From positions 1 to 42,506 of the forward strand of contig DASUBV010000094.1 in the NCBI GenBank assembly GCA_035763085.1: a stretch of DNA of 42,506 nucleotides, given 5' to 3'. How positions within the stretch are numbered: position 1 is the stretch's first letter; every line of letters begins with the position of its first letter. A program made the translations under genes and the position numbers. Origin of the DNA: DASUBV01 sp035763085 (GTDB taxonomy: Bacteria; Actinomycetota; Actinomycetes; Streptosporangiales; Streptosporangiaceae). The notes under the pieces are model-generated. The model searched no databases, was not told the origin of the DNA, and was given only the letters and a program-made list of their open reading frames with translations. Positions 1-7,903 of this stretch are shown one piece after another.

Positions 1-807
1 ATGACCGTGTGGGCGCACCACATGTTCACCACCGGCGCAGTGCTGCTGCCGTTCTTCTCGTTCATGAGCCTGCTCATCGCGATCCCGACCGGAATCAAGT
101 TCTTCAACTGGGCAGGCACCATGTGGCGCGGGCAGCTGACCTTCGAGCCGCCGATGCTCTACTCCATCGGGTTCCTCGTCACCTTCCTGTTCGGCGGCAT
201 CACCGGCGTCATCCTGGCTTCCCCGCCGATGAACTTCGCGGTCTCCGACTCTTACTTCGTGGTCGCGCACTTCCACTACGTGCTGGCCGGAACAGTCCTG
301 TTCGCCACGTTCGCCGGGTTCTACTTCTGGTGGCCGAAGATGACCGGCAAGATGCTCAACAGCCGGCTGGGCAAGGTCCAGTTCTGGCTGCTGTTCATCG
401 GCTTCCACATGACGTTCCTGGTACAGCACTGGACGGGCGTCCAGGGCCAGGTGCGGCGCACCGCGAACTACCCGCTGCTGCCGGGGGACGTCACCACGCT
501 GAACATCATTTCCTCGGTCGGCTCGTGGATCCTGGCGCTGTCCGTCCTGCTGTTCATGTGGAACGTCTACGTGACGTCGCGGTTCGGCAAGCGGGTTACA
601 GAGGACGACCCGTGGGGCTTCTGCTCGTCCCTGGAGTGGGCGACCTCCTGCCCGCCGCCACGGCACAACTTCTACCGCATCCCGCGCATCCGCTCCGAGC
701 GCCCGGCGTTCGAGTTGCACTACCCGCGCATCAAGACCGGCAGCGCGTCCCGCGGGATCGAGCAGGCCCTCCCGGAACCAGTCAGCAACGAGTCCGCTCG
801 CAAATGA
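1..807 (+). CDS. ctaD: Cytochrome c oxidase subunit I, C-terminal part (cut by window edge)
   Basis: Catalytic subunit of the aa3-type heme-copper oxidase, which reduces oxygen and pumps protons in the cytoplasmic membrane. Only the last 268 residues are inside the window and the reading frame is open at base 1, so the start lies outside. Visible are the CuB histidine pair (WAHHMF, residues 4-9), the heme-ligand segment VVAHFHYVL (about residues 87-95) and several hydrophobic helices. The protein closely resembles the matching part of the complete copy at 19107-20831, roughly 85-90% identical by eye, diverging mostly after the last helix. No subunit II or III gene is adjacent downstream; a ferredoxin gene follows after 155 bases. 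Confidence 0.95.
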   Translation: MTVWAHHMFTTGAVLLPFFSFMSLLIAIPTGIKFFNWAGTMWRGQLTFEPPMLYSIGFLVTFLFGGITGVILASPPMNFAVSDSYFVVAHFHYVLAGTVLFATFAGFYFWWPKMTGKMLNSRLGKVQFWLLFIGFHMTFLVQHWTGVQGQVRRTANYPLLPGDVTTLNIISSVGSWILALSVLLFMWNVYVTSRFGKRVTEDDPWGFCSSLEWATSCPPPRHNFYRIPRIRSERPAFELHYPRIKTGSASRGIEQALPEPVSNESARK

Positions 808-915
808 GGCCAGTCAAGGAAGCCTCCCAACGGCCGAGCCCGCAGGGACACGCTTGCCCGGCGGGGTTCACCACGAGAACTGGCGGGATCTGCCCGGCTC
901 ACCGGGGCAGGCCTG

Positions 916-946
916 ATTTAAACTAGAATCATAGTAAAAACTATCT
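916..946 (+). promoter_or_regulatory. AT-rich promoter or operator region upstream of the ferredoxin gene
   Basis: An abrupt AT-rich stretch in otherwise very GC-rich DNA. It contains TAGAAT (924-929), which fits the actinobacterial -10 pattern TANNNT, and the short palindrome ATAGT-N4-ACTAT just after it. No good -35 box is seen. The ferredoxin start lies about 20 bases downstream. The role is inferred from position and composition. Confidence 0.4.
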
Positions 947-962
947 GCGGAAAGGGGCGGCT

Positions 963-1313
963 TTGGCCTACGTCATCGGCGAGCCGTGCGTCGACGTCAT
1001 GGACCGGGCTTGCGTGGACGAGTGCCCGGTCGACTGCATCTACGAGGGGGCCCGATCTCTCTACATCCATCCGGACGAGTGCGTGGACTGCGGCGCCTGC
1101 GAGCCCGTGTGCCCGGTGGAGGCGATTTACTACGAAGACGACCTGCCGGAGAGCCTGCAGCCGTACCAGGACGACAACGCGCGGTTCTTCGCCGAACCGC
1201 TGCCCGGGCGGGACCGGCCGCTCGGTTCCCCCGGCGGCGCGGCCAAGTTGGGCGCCGTCGGCGCCGACACCGAACTGGTTGCCGGCCGCCCAGAGCGCCG
1301 GACGGCGCACTGA
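963..1313 (+). CDS. fdxA: 7Fe ferredoxin (3Fe-4S and 4Fe-4S)
   Basis: Small soluble electron carrier of the FdxA type. Cysteines 9, 17, 21 and 25, then 40, 43, 46 and 50, are arranged as in seven-iron ferredoxins, where Cys9, Cys17 and Cys50 usually hold the 3Fe-4S cluster and the others the 4Fe-4S cluster. The start is TTG, preceded by the purine-rich GGAAAGGGG. It reads MAYVIGEPC, the usual N-terminus of the family. The protein is 116 residues; the part after residue 60 is a variable tail. In Mycobacterium the orthologue belongs to the hypoxia/NO dormancy regulon, which fits the neighbouring stress genes, but no clear DosR box was found here. Confidence 0.93.
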   Translation: MAYVIGEPCVDVMDRACVDECPVDCIYEGARSLYIHPDECVDCGACEPVCPVEAIYYEDDLPESLQPYQDDNARFFAEPLPGRDRPLGSPGGAAKLGAVGADTELVAGRPERRTAH

Positions 1314-1805
1314 GATCCCGGCTGCTGGCTCATGGCCGTGATCTTGTGAACGGCAGCAACCCCTGCGGCGCTGCGCGACGGGCTGGCGGGCGACTGGGGC
1401 GGGCCCTGAGGACGCGGGGGCCGGCATCGTCCGGGGTCTGCGCCGGGGAACCGCGCATCCGGTTCCGCGATGCGGTCCCGGTCCGGCGCGACCTGCGCCG
1501 CCGGTTCCGGCGGGCGGCCCGGGCCGCGATGGGCGAGCGGAAGGCCGAGATGACAGCCGTGCTTCGGACGGCGTTTGTTCTGGCTGGGGTTCACCTCCGC
1601 CGGTCACGCTGTGCCGGTGGCGGTACTGGCGGGCGTCGCGCCCGTTCCCCCGGGCAGCCCGGAAAGCTGCCCCGGGTAGCTCAGGCCGCGCGTCTCGCGC
1701 CGGGATCCACCCACCCTTCCCATTTTGGGATGACATTGACGAGGAAAGCCGGACGACCCGCCGTCCGGCAACCGCATGACCGGTCTGAACACAGGAGGCA
1801 AGCCG
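1314..1805. other. Gene-poor stretch, nothing recognised
   Basis: About 490 bases between the ferredoxin and the first DUF2249 gene. Open frames exist on both strands but are arginine- and proline-rich, as expected of chance frames in GC-rich DNA, and I recognise no domain. It may hold the promoter for the DUF2249 gene. A decayed gene cannot be excluded. Confidence 0.5.
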
Positions 1806-2027
1806 ATGGCCACGTTTGACGCGCGCCCGATCATCGCCGCCGGCGGCGAGCCGTTCAACGACATCATGGCGGCCGTAGCCGCCCTGGGACAGGACGAGGA
1901 ACTCGTGGTGCTCGCCCCGTTCGATCCCGTCCCGCTCAGGGGAGTCCTCGGCGCGCAGGGGTTCGCCTGCGACGCGGCCAGCCTCGGCGACGACGGCTGG
2001 CGGGTCACGTTCCGCCGCCCGTCGTGA
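1806..2027 (+). CDS. DUF2249 domain protein (TusA-like fold)
   Basis: A 73-residue protein matching the small DUF2249 family: a pattern of hydrophobic residues with an acidic turn, then FDPVPL near residue 40 and a final WRVTFRR strand. The molecular function of the family is not established. Its members occur near hemerythrins, NnrS and nitric-oxide genes in many bacteria. The ATG at 1806 is chosen over the in-frame ATG at 1776 because AGGAGG precedes it at proper spacing, while that Shine-Dalgarno would lie inside the longer version. A second DUF2249 gene lies at 12268-12597. Confidence 0.8.
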   Translation: MATFDARPIIAAGGEPFNDIMAAVAALGQDEELVVLAPFDPVPLRGVLGAQGFACDAASLGDDGWRVTFRRPS

Positions 2028-2071
2028 GCGGTGCCGCCCTGGGCGGGGGTGCAGGAGAGCAATGCCACACT

Positions 2072-2097
2072 ATTTTAACGAGAAATATTGTTAAAAT
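2072..2097. promoter_or_regulatory. Perfect AT-rich inverted repeat, probable operator
   Basis: ATTTTAAC (2072-2079), ten bases, then GTTAAAAT (2090-2097): a perfect 8-10-8 inverted repeat in a GC-rich background. The half-site centres are 18 bases apart, suitable for a dimeric repressor or activator. It lies between the DUF2249 gene and the DUF59 gene and probably controls the latter and the genes behind it. The binding protein is unknown. Confidence 0.55.
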
Positions 2098-2290
2098 GGT
2101 GGAGTGCCTGGCGGCCTCGCTGGCCTACCGGACAAGACTCCGTGTCGGCGAGGTCCTGCCGGGCGGCCCTGGCGCGGCCATGGGACCTCGTGCACGCATC
2201 GCGCGGCAGAGGCGCCGGCCCGCGCAACGGCCTCAGCGGAGACAGCGCGGCCCGCCCGCATGCGGGCTGTCGGCAGATTGGAGAGGCTCG

Positions 2291-2659
2291 TTGAAGAACA
2301 CCGGCGACGCGGGCCGGGGGCGCCTGGACCTGCCTTCCCTGCTTGGCGGCCAGCCAGGCCCGGACACGCTGCGGGACCTGCTCCGCGACGTCATCGACCC
2401 GGAGATCGGCATCAACATCGTCGACCTCGGCCTGCTCTACGACACCCGGCTGGCCAGCGACGGGACGGCCGCGATCAGGATGACCCTGACCACGCCGGGC
2501 TGCCCGCTGGGCGGCTACCTGACCGACGCCATCCACGACACCCTGCAGGACGTGCCGGGCGTGACCGGCGTCGACGTGCAGATCGTCTGGGATCCGCCGT
2601 GGAACCCGGATGAGATGATGAGCGACTGGGCCAAGGACCTCCTCGGGTGGACCCGGTGA
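2291..2659 (+). CDS. DUF59/MIP18 family Fe-S assembly factor (SufT/PaaD-like)
   Basis: Small metal-sulfur cluster assembly protein family. The segment LRDLLRDVIDPEIGINIVDLGLLYD and the downstream TTPGCPLGGYL are the conserved family motifs; the cysteine in TPGCP is the proposed functional residue. The tail WDPPWNPDEMMSD is also typical. The frame is open back to 2024, but the N-terminal part is not conserved and would contain the AT-rich repeat at 2072-2097. I therefore place the start at TTG 2291, with GGAGAGG just upstream, giving 122 residues. The end overlaps the next gene, so the two are probably co-translated. In the neighbourhood it could help mature the Rieske or other Fe-S proteins. 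Confidence 0.85.
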   Translation: MKNTGDAGRGRLDLPSLLGGQPGPDTLRDLLRDVIDPEIGINIVDLGLLYDTRLASDGTAAIRMTLTTPGCPLGGYLTDAIHDTLQDVPGVTGVDVQIVWDPPWNPDEMMSDWAKDLLGWTR

Positions 2660-3927
2660 ACGGCCCGCGCGCCGCGCTGGCCGCGCCGGGCAGGCGCCGC
2701 AGGCCGCCCTGGGTGCCACCGCTTATCGCCGCCGCTGTCGTCATGCTCTTCGCCGGGTTGTGGGAAGGGCTGTTCTACCTGGGGCTGCCAGTCCCGGCGG
2801 GCGGCGCGACCTTGAGCCAGGACCACGGCGAGCTCATGGTTCTCGGGTTCCTCGGGACGCTGATCGCCCTGGAGCGCGCGGTGGCGCTGGGCAGCACCTG
2901 GGGGTACCTGGCGCCAGTAGCGGCCGGCGCGGGCGGGATCGCGATCGTCATCGGGGCCCCGGGCAAAGTCGGCGAGGCGCTCATCGGCTGCGGCGGGGTC
3001 ATGCTCGTCGCGATATTCGCGGCGATTGTCCGGATCCAGCCGTCGCTGCACAACGTCGTGCTCACATCGGCCGCCGTCTGCTGGGTCGTCGCGGCCGGGC
3101 TGTGGCTGGCGGGCTGGGACATCTCCAGGTTCCTGCCCTGGCTGGTCGGCTTCCTGGTACTCACGATCACCGGCGAGCGGCTTGAACTGTCGCGCATGAC
3201 AGGTACCTCCCGTCGCAGGCGGATGCTGTTCGCCGCGGCGGCCGGGCTGTTCGCCGCCGGCCTGCTCGCCTCCCTGGCCGCGGGCCCGGCCCCAGCCACA
3301 CCGGGCGGGCCTGTCCCGGCCGGGGTCCGCGTCACCGGTGCGGGCCTGATCGCGCTGGCCCTCTGGCTGGCCCGCTACGACGTCGCGCGCCGGACCATCA
3401 GGGGGCACGGCGTCACCCGGTACATGGCCGCCGCGCTGCTCACCGGCTACGCATGGCTGGCCGTCGCGGGCGGGCTGTGGGCCGGGGTAGGGAAGATGGC
3501 CGACAGCGGCGCCTATGACCCCGGCGCCTACGACGCAGAACTGCACGCCATCTTCCTCGGCTTCGTCATGTCGATGATCTTCGCGCACGCCCCGGTGATC
3601 GTGCCGTCCGTCCTCGGCCGGCCGCTGCCGTTCCGCGGCTACCTGTACGTCCCGCTCGCGCTGCTGCACGTCTCGCTGATCCTGCGGCTGGCAGGCGGCG
3701 ACTGGGCGGGCAGCACCGTCGCCTGGCAGTGGGGCGGCTCGCTCAACGAGATAGCCGTCCTGCTGTTCCTGGCCATGGCGGCGGCGCTGGTGATCACCTC
3801 CGGGCGCCCTGCGCGCCGCCCCCGCCAAACGCGGCGGCGGGCAGCGGGCGCACCGGGGAACGCAGCCGGCCCCGCACAGGACCCGGACGTGCCGGCCGAC
3901 GGCCACGCGCAGGGTCTCCCGCGGTGA
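2647..3927 (+). CDS. Polytopic membrane protein, NnrS-like
   Basis: About 426 residues with some ten to twelve predicted hydrophobic helices. The histidine segments HGELMVLGFLGTLIALERA (near residue 58) and LHAIFLGFVMSMIFAHAP (near residue 300) resemble heme/metal-binding helices of NnrS-type and heme-copper-oxidase-related membrane proteins. NnrS proteins bind heme and copper and support nitric-oxide or nitrosative-stress tolerance. Assignment here is by residue pattern only. The start is GTG 2647 or GTG 2656; the latter overlaps the previous stop as GTGA. Its own stop overlaps the next start (GTGA at 3924-3927), a sign of translational coupling. The C-terminal 40 residues are basic and probably cytoplasmic. 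Confidence 0.6.
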   Translation: MDPVNGPRAALAAPGRRRRPPWVPPLIAAAVVMLFAGLWEGLFYLGLPVPAGGATLSQDHGELMVLGFLGTLIALERAVALGSTWGYLAPVAAGAGGIAIVIGAPGKVGEALIGCGGVMLVAIFAAIVRIQPSLHNVVLTSAAVCWVVAAGLWLAGWDISRFLPWLVGFLVLTITGERLELSRMTGTSRRRRMLFAAAAGLFAAGLLASLAAGPAPATPGGPVPAGVRVTGAGLIALALWLARYDVARRTIRGHGVTRYMAAALLTGYAWLAVAGGLWAGVGKMADSGAYDPGAYDAELHAIFLGFVMSMIFAHAPVIVPSVLGRPLPFRGYLYVPLALLHVSLILRLAGGDWAGSTVAWQWGGSLNEIAVLLFLAMAAALVITSGRPARRPRQTRRRAAGAPGNAAGPAQDPDVPADGHAQGLPR

Positions 3928-5783
3928 GCGGAGACCTTCCCTCCGGCGGCGCCGGGCCCGGGCGGACTGCGGTCGGCCCGGCGTCGCCGCGGCCGCATGC
4001 GGTGGCCGCCGTGGTGCCCGCCCCCAGCGTGCCGCTGAGCTTCCTCGCCGCGGCCGCCGCCGGGCTGGCCGGCTGCGGGCTGGCCCTGGCCTGGGCAGCC
4101 GGGCCCGGCGCGGCGGACCCGACCGCCGACCCCGTGGTCGCCGCCGCGCACCTCGGGGTGCTGGCGACCTTGTCGACGGGCGTACTGGGCGCCCTGCACC
4201 ACCTGACCCCGGTTGTCACCCACCGGCCGCTGCGGTCGGAGCGCCTGGCCCGCGCGACGTTCCTGGCCTGGCTGGCCGCGTCCTGGATGCTGCCGCTCGG
4301 CGTCGCGGCCGGGCAAGAAGGCGTCGTCGAGGCCGGCGGCGCGCTCGCTGCGGCCGCGGTCAGCCTGGTGACAGCCAACCTGTGGCCGCCGCTGTCGGTG
4401 CGCGGCAAGGGCATGCCCGTCGCCGGGCTGCGCCTGGCCGTCGCCGGCCTGGTCGTGACGGCGTGCTACGGCGCCGCCTATGTGGCGGACCGGCGGGCCG
4501 GCTGGTTCGGCCTGACCGGGCACGTCGTGCTGGCACACGCCGTGGTCGGCCTGTTCGGGTGGCTGGGCCTGGCCTACCTGACCCTGGCCGGGACGCTGTG
4601 GCCGATGTTCTTCCTCGCGAACGTCCCCGCCCGAGGCCGGCTGGGCGCCGTGGCCGTCTGGGGCGCCGGAGCCGGGGTGGCGCTGCTGTCGCCGGGCCTG
4701 CTGCTTCAGGCCGCCTGGCTGGGCTGGCCCGGCGTCGCGCTGCTCGGCGCTGGCCTGGCCGCGCACCTGGCGATGCTGGCCGCGCACCTGCGGCAAGGCC
4801 GGCGCCGTCCCGGCCTGTTCACGGTATTCGTGCTCACCTCGGCCGCCTGGCTGCTGGCCGGAACCGGGCTGGCCCTGGCGGCCGACCTTGTCCAGGCCCG
4901 GCGCTCGGCCCTGGCCGCGGCTGCGGTAACGGCCCTGGCCGGCTGGCTGCTTGAGGCGCTGGCCGGGCACGCGCTGCACGTGGTGCCGCTGATCGCCTGG
5001 CCGGCTCTCAGCAGCCGCACGGCGGCCGGCGGCCGTCCGGACCGCCCCGGCGGCCCGGGCCTGCACGTACCCGGCCTCGCCGTCCTGGCCTACGCGGCCC
5101 TCACCGCCGGAATCGCCGCGACCGCCGCGGGGTTCGCGGGCTCACAGCCGGCCCCCGTCGCCGCGGGCGGCTGGCTGCTTGTCCTCGCGGCCATCGCGGC
5201 GGCAGCCAGCCTGTCGGCCAGGCCGCTGCGGCTGCTCTGGCAGCCGGAGCCCGGATCAGCCGAGATCGCCAGCAGGCGGCCGCCTCAGGTACCGGCGCCC
5301 GCAGGCGGGGAAAGGGCAGTAAACATGGACCGGCCAGAACAAGAAGAGCATTACCGGCAGCCGGAAGGCGCGCCAGGCCACCGGGCCGCGAGCGCACACG
5401 CGGGACATGCAGAGACCGGAGGGAACAGACCCGGCATGGGCGTGTCCGGCCGCGCGGACGGCTGGGTGCGTGTCTGCCCCCTGGGCAAGCTACGGGAGGA
5501 CCAGCCGCTGCGCGCGGACATCGGCCAGTGCCCGGTATGCGTGGTCCGCAGCAACGGGACCGTGTATGCGCTCCGCGACGAGTGCACCCACGAGGCCGTG
5601 CCGCTGTCTGACGGCGAGGTGGCCGGCGGCGCCATCGAGTGCTGGAAGCACGGCTCCCGCTTCGACCTGGCAACGGGCCGGGCACTCAACCGCCCGGCCA
5701 CCAAGCCGGTTGACGTCTACCCCGTCCGGATCGACGGGGACGACGTACTCGTACGCCTCGACGCCGGGAATGGCCTTCCCTAG
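3924..5783 (+). CDS. NnrS-like membrane protein fused to a Rieske [2Fe-2S] domain
   Basis: A 619-residue open frame with two parts. Residues 1-450 form about twelve hydrophobic helices with conserved-looking histidines (AAHLGVLATL, GALHHLTPV, LTGHVVLAHAVVG). Residues 505-619 are a Rieske-type ferredoxin domain: CTH at 554-556 and CWKH at 573-576 give the two Cys and two His ligands, in a short loop as in bacterial Rieske ferredoxins of dioxygenase systems. The ATG at codon 468 (base 5325) has GGGGAAAGGG upstream and could start a separate Rieske protein, yet no stop separates the parts. A one-base shift would create a TAA just before that ATG, so fusion, internal initiation and a sequence error are all possible. 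Confidence 0.65.
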   Translation: MSGDLPSGGAGPGRTAVGPASPRPHAVAAVVPAPSVPLSFLAAAAAGLAGCGLALAWAAGPGAADPTADPVVAAAHLGVLATLSTGVLGALHHLTPVVTHRPLRSERLARATFLAWLAASWMLPLGVAAGQEGVVEAGGALAAAAVSLVTANLWPPLSVRGKGMPVAGLRLAVAGLVVTACYGAAYVADRRAGWFGLTGHVVLAHAVVGLFGWLGLAYLTLAGTLWPMFFLANVPARGRLGAVAVWGAGAGVALLSPGLLLQAAWLGWPGVALLGAGLAAHLAMLAAHLRQGRRRPGLFTVFVLTSAAWLLAGTGLALAADLVQARRSALAAAAVTALAGWLLEALAGHALHVVPLIAWPALSSRTAAGGRPDRPGGPGLHVPGLAVLAYAALTAGIAATAAGFAGSQPAPVAAGGWLLVLAAIAAAASLSARPLRLLWQPEPGSAEIASRRPPQVPAPAGGERAVNMDRPEQEEHYRQPEGAPGHRAASAHAGHAETGGNRPGMGVSGRADGWVRVCPLGKLREDQPLRADIGQCPVCVVRSNGTVYALRDECTHEAVPLSDGEVAGGAIECWKHGSRFDLATGRALNRPATKPVDVYPVRIDGDDVLVRLDAGNGLP

Positions 5784-5844
5784 GCAATGCGGGCCCGGAC
5801 CCGTGCGGTGAGCCTGCGGTTACCGGGGTGTCGGCGGCCGCGCG

Positions 5845-6252
5845 TCAGCCGGCCAGGAGCACGCCGAGGAACAGCGCGGCCAGGGCGCTGATGCCGGTCA
5901 GCGCGCCGAAGACCGCCAGGCCCGTCGTGCTGCGCGACCGTGCGTGCAGCGCCGCGGTGAGGCCGGAGATGGCGACTACCGTGAGCTTGACGATGAGGGT
6001 GGTCTGGTAGCCGGGATCGCCGCTGATGTCGCCGCGGACGGCGATGATGTTCCACACGCCGGTGACGATGAGCACCGTGAAGGCGGCCCAGGCCACCTGG
6101 TTGAAGCGGCTGGCAGCCGCCCGTGGCACCTCGGCGCCGAACCGGCGCAGCGCCGGGACCAGGGCCGCCAGGACCAGCTGGCCGCCTACTCAGATGGTGG
6201 CCGCGAGCACGTGCAGGAACAGCCGGACAGTGTCCCAGCTGACGGCAAGCAT
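5845..6252 (-). pseudogene. CopD-like membrane protein interrupted by in-frame TGA
   Basis: Reading from ATG 6252 gives a typical small CopD/DUF2269-like membrane protein of four helices: MLAVSWDTVRLFLHVLAATI, then a stop, then VGGQLVLAALVPALRRFG and three more helices to the stop at 5845. The TGA at 6192-6190 (codon 21) stands exactly where the family has tryptophan in the motif H-V-x-A-A-x-x-W-V-G-G, so one TGG to TGA change explains it. The rest of the frame is intact and well conserved, which means recent inactivation, a sequence error or readthrough. CopD proteins are associated with copper import or handling. It lies downstream of moeA on the same strand, separated by about 47 bases. 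Confidence 0.8.
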
Positions 6253-6299
6253 CGTCCGTGTCTCCCCGTTTCCTCGTCACTTCACGGCAGGCGGTGCGG

Positions 6300-7553
6300 T
6301 CACCACCGGGCAGGCGTCTCATCTGGCCCGGGCACATCGGGGTCGAGGAGCATCACCTCGACGCTGCCGCCTGCCGGGACGCCGTCACCGTCGGGCAGCA
6401 GGGCGAGGGCATTGGCCTGGGCCATCGCCCGGAGCATGTGCGAGTGCTGGCCGCCGGCCGATCGCACGAGCAGGTCCCCGCGCGGCCCGGTCCGGGCGGC
6501 CACCCGCACCAGGTGCAGGCCGGGGCCGGGGCGGCGGGGCAGGCCGGTTTCCGCGGTCGCGGTGAACCGGGGCCGGTCGAGCACCGTGCAGCCGGCCAGG
6601 CGGCGCAGCGCCGGCCTGACGTACAGCTCGTAGGTGACCAGCGCGGCGACCGGGTTGCCGGGCAGCCCGAACGCGGGGACGCTGCGTGCCCCGAGCCTGG
6701 CGGCGGCGACGTGCTTGCCCGGCTTCACGGCGACCTGCAGCCAGCGCATCGTCGCGCCGCCGGCCTGGCCGAGGGCGGCCTTCAGCACGTCATGGTCCCC
6801 GACGCTCACACCGCCGGTGGCCACGATCGCGTCGCACCTGGCCGCGCCCGCCGTGAGCAGGCCCGCCAGGGCGTCCCGGTCGTCGGCGCCGGCCCCGAGG
6901 TCGATCACGGGGAAGCCGTCGGCCCGGAGCTGGGCCAGCAGCGCCGGGCGGTTGACGTCGCGGATCTTCCCGGCCCCCAGGGCGTCACCCGGCCGGGCGA
7001 GTTCGCTGCCGGTGGACAGCACCCCCACCACCGGGCGCGGGCGGACGACCACCGGCCCGGTGCCGAGGCTCGCGAGGACCCCGACGTGGGCGGCCCGCAG
7101 CGGCGTTCCCGCCGGGAACACGACGCTGCCCGCGGCGACGTCCTCACCGGGCAGGCGGACGTTGGTCCCGGGGCTGAGCGTCTCCTTGATAAGCACCGTT
7201 GACCCGTCGTCATCGGCCAGCACTCGTTCGAGCGGGCATACCGCGTCGGCGCCGGGCGGCAGGGGCGCGCCGGTCATGATCCGCACCGCCCCGCCGGGAG
7301 GCAGGCCCGGCCCCGGGCCGTCGCCTGCCGCCACGGTCCCGGTCACGCGCAGGCGGACGGGGATCGCGGTGACGTCGGCGGCCCTGACGGCGTAGCCGTC
7401 CATCGCGGAATTGGCGAAGCGGGGGACCGCCTCGCGGGCCAGCACGGTCTCGGCCAGCACGTGACCGCACGCCTCCTCGGCGGCGACGCGGAGCGGCGGC
7501 AGCGGCGTGATGCCGACCAGCAGCAGCCGGCGGGCCTCGGCGACGGAGATCAC
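6300..7553 (-). CDS. moeA: Molybdopterin molybdenumtransferase MoeA
   Basis: Inserts molybdate into adenylylated molybdopterin to complete the molybdenum cofactor, as needed by the formate dehydrogenase encoded later in this window. The 417-residue length is normal. Seen in order: the N-terminal AVPRFANSAMDGYAVR motif (about residues 40-55), the central molybdopterin-binding domain with STGSELARPG and TGGVSVGDHD, then GLPGNPVAALVTYE and a C-terminal beta domain ending in LLDPDVPG. The start is GTG 7553, overlapping the stop of the upstream small gene (GTGA), so the two are probably translationally coupled. Confidence 0.97.
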   Translation of the reverse strand: MISVAEARRLLLVGITPLPPLRVAAEEACGHVLAETVLAREAVPRFANSAMDGYAVRAADVTAIPVRLRVTGTVAAGDGPGPGLPPGGAVRIMTGAPLPPGADAVCPLERVLADDDGSTVLIKETLSPGTNVRLPGEDVAAGSVVFPAGTPLRAAHVGVLASLGTGPVVVRPRPVVGVLSTGSELARPGDALGAGKIRDVNRPALLAQLRADGFPVIDLGAGADDRDALAGLLTAGAARCDAIVATGGVSVGDHDVLKAALGQAGGATMRWLQVAVKPGKHVAAARLGARSVPAFGLPGNPVAALVTYELYVRPALRRLAGCTVLDRPRFTATAETGLPRRPGPGLHLVRVAARTGPRGDLLVRSAGGQHSHMLRAMAQANALALLPDGDGVPAGGSVEVMLLDPDVPGPDETPARW

Positions 7554-7876
7554 ATCCGGCTGCCGTGCGCAGGGGCGGCCTCCCAGCCCTGCCTGTCGAT
7601 CGCGGCGCGGGCACGGTCGATCCGCACGCAGTGCCCGCCGTGGACCGCGATCACCACCTCCGGCGGCACCTGCACCAGGCAGGCGTCAGCGTGCTTGCGG
7701 CCGACGATGAACCCGGGCCGCCCGTCCCCGCCCGGCTGCACGCCCTCGACCACGGCCCAGCCGGTGAAATCGCTGGTGCACAGGTCCATCCCCGGCGCGA
7801 TAGCCGCCAGCAGGCTCTGCGCGCCGTCGTAGGTCACGCCCCCGGCACCCGGGTCTTCCTTCTCGCTGCTGCACAT
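7550..7876 (-). CDS. Conserved-looking hypothetical protein between arsR-type regulator and moeA
   Basis: A 108-residue protein without a family I recognise. The start is ATG 7876, with GGAAAGGA about ten bases upstream. It has no membrane segment. Cysteines occur at positions 2, 33, 66 and 80, and the middle is a regular alternation suggestive of a small alpha/beta fold. It lies 27 bases after the regulator gene and overlaps the moeA start, so it is very probably in one operon with them. A role linked to molybdenum cofactor or to the regulator's signal is inference only. Confidence 0.65.
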   Translation of the reverse strand: MCSSEKEDPGAGGVTYDGAQSLLAAIAPGMDLCTSDFTGWAVVEGVQPGGDGRPGFIVGRKHADACLVQVPPEVVIAVHGGHCVRIDRARAAIDRQGWEAAPAHGSRM

Positions 7877-7903
7877 GCCGCGCGGTCCTTTCCGCCCGCG
7901 GGG

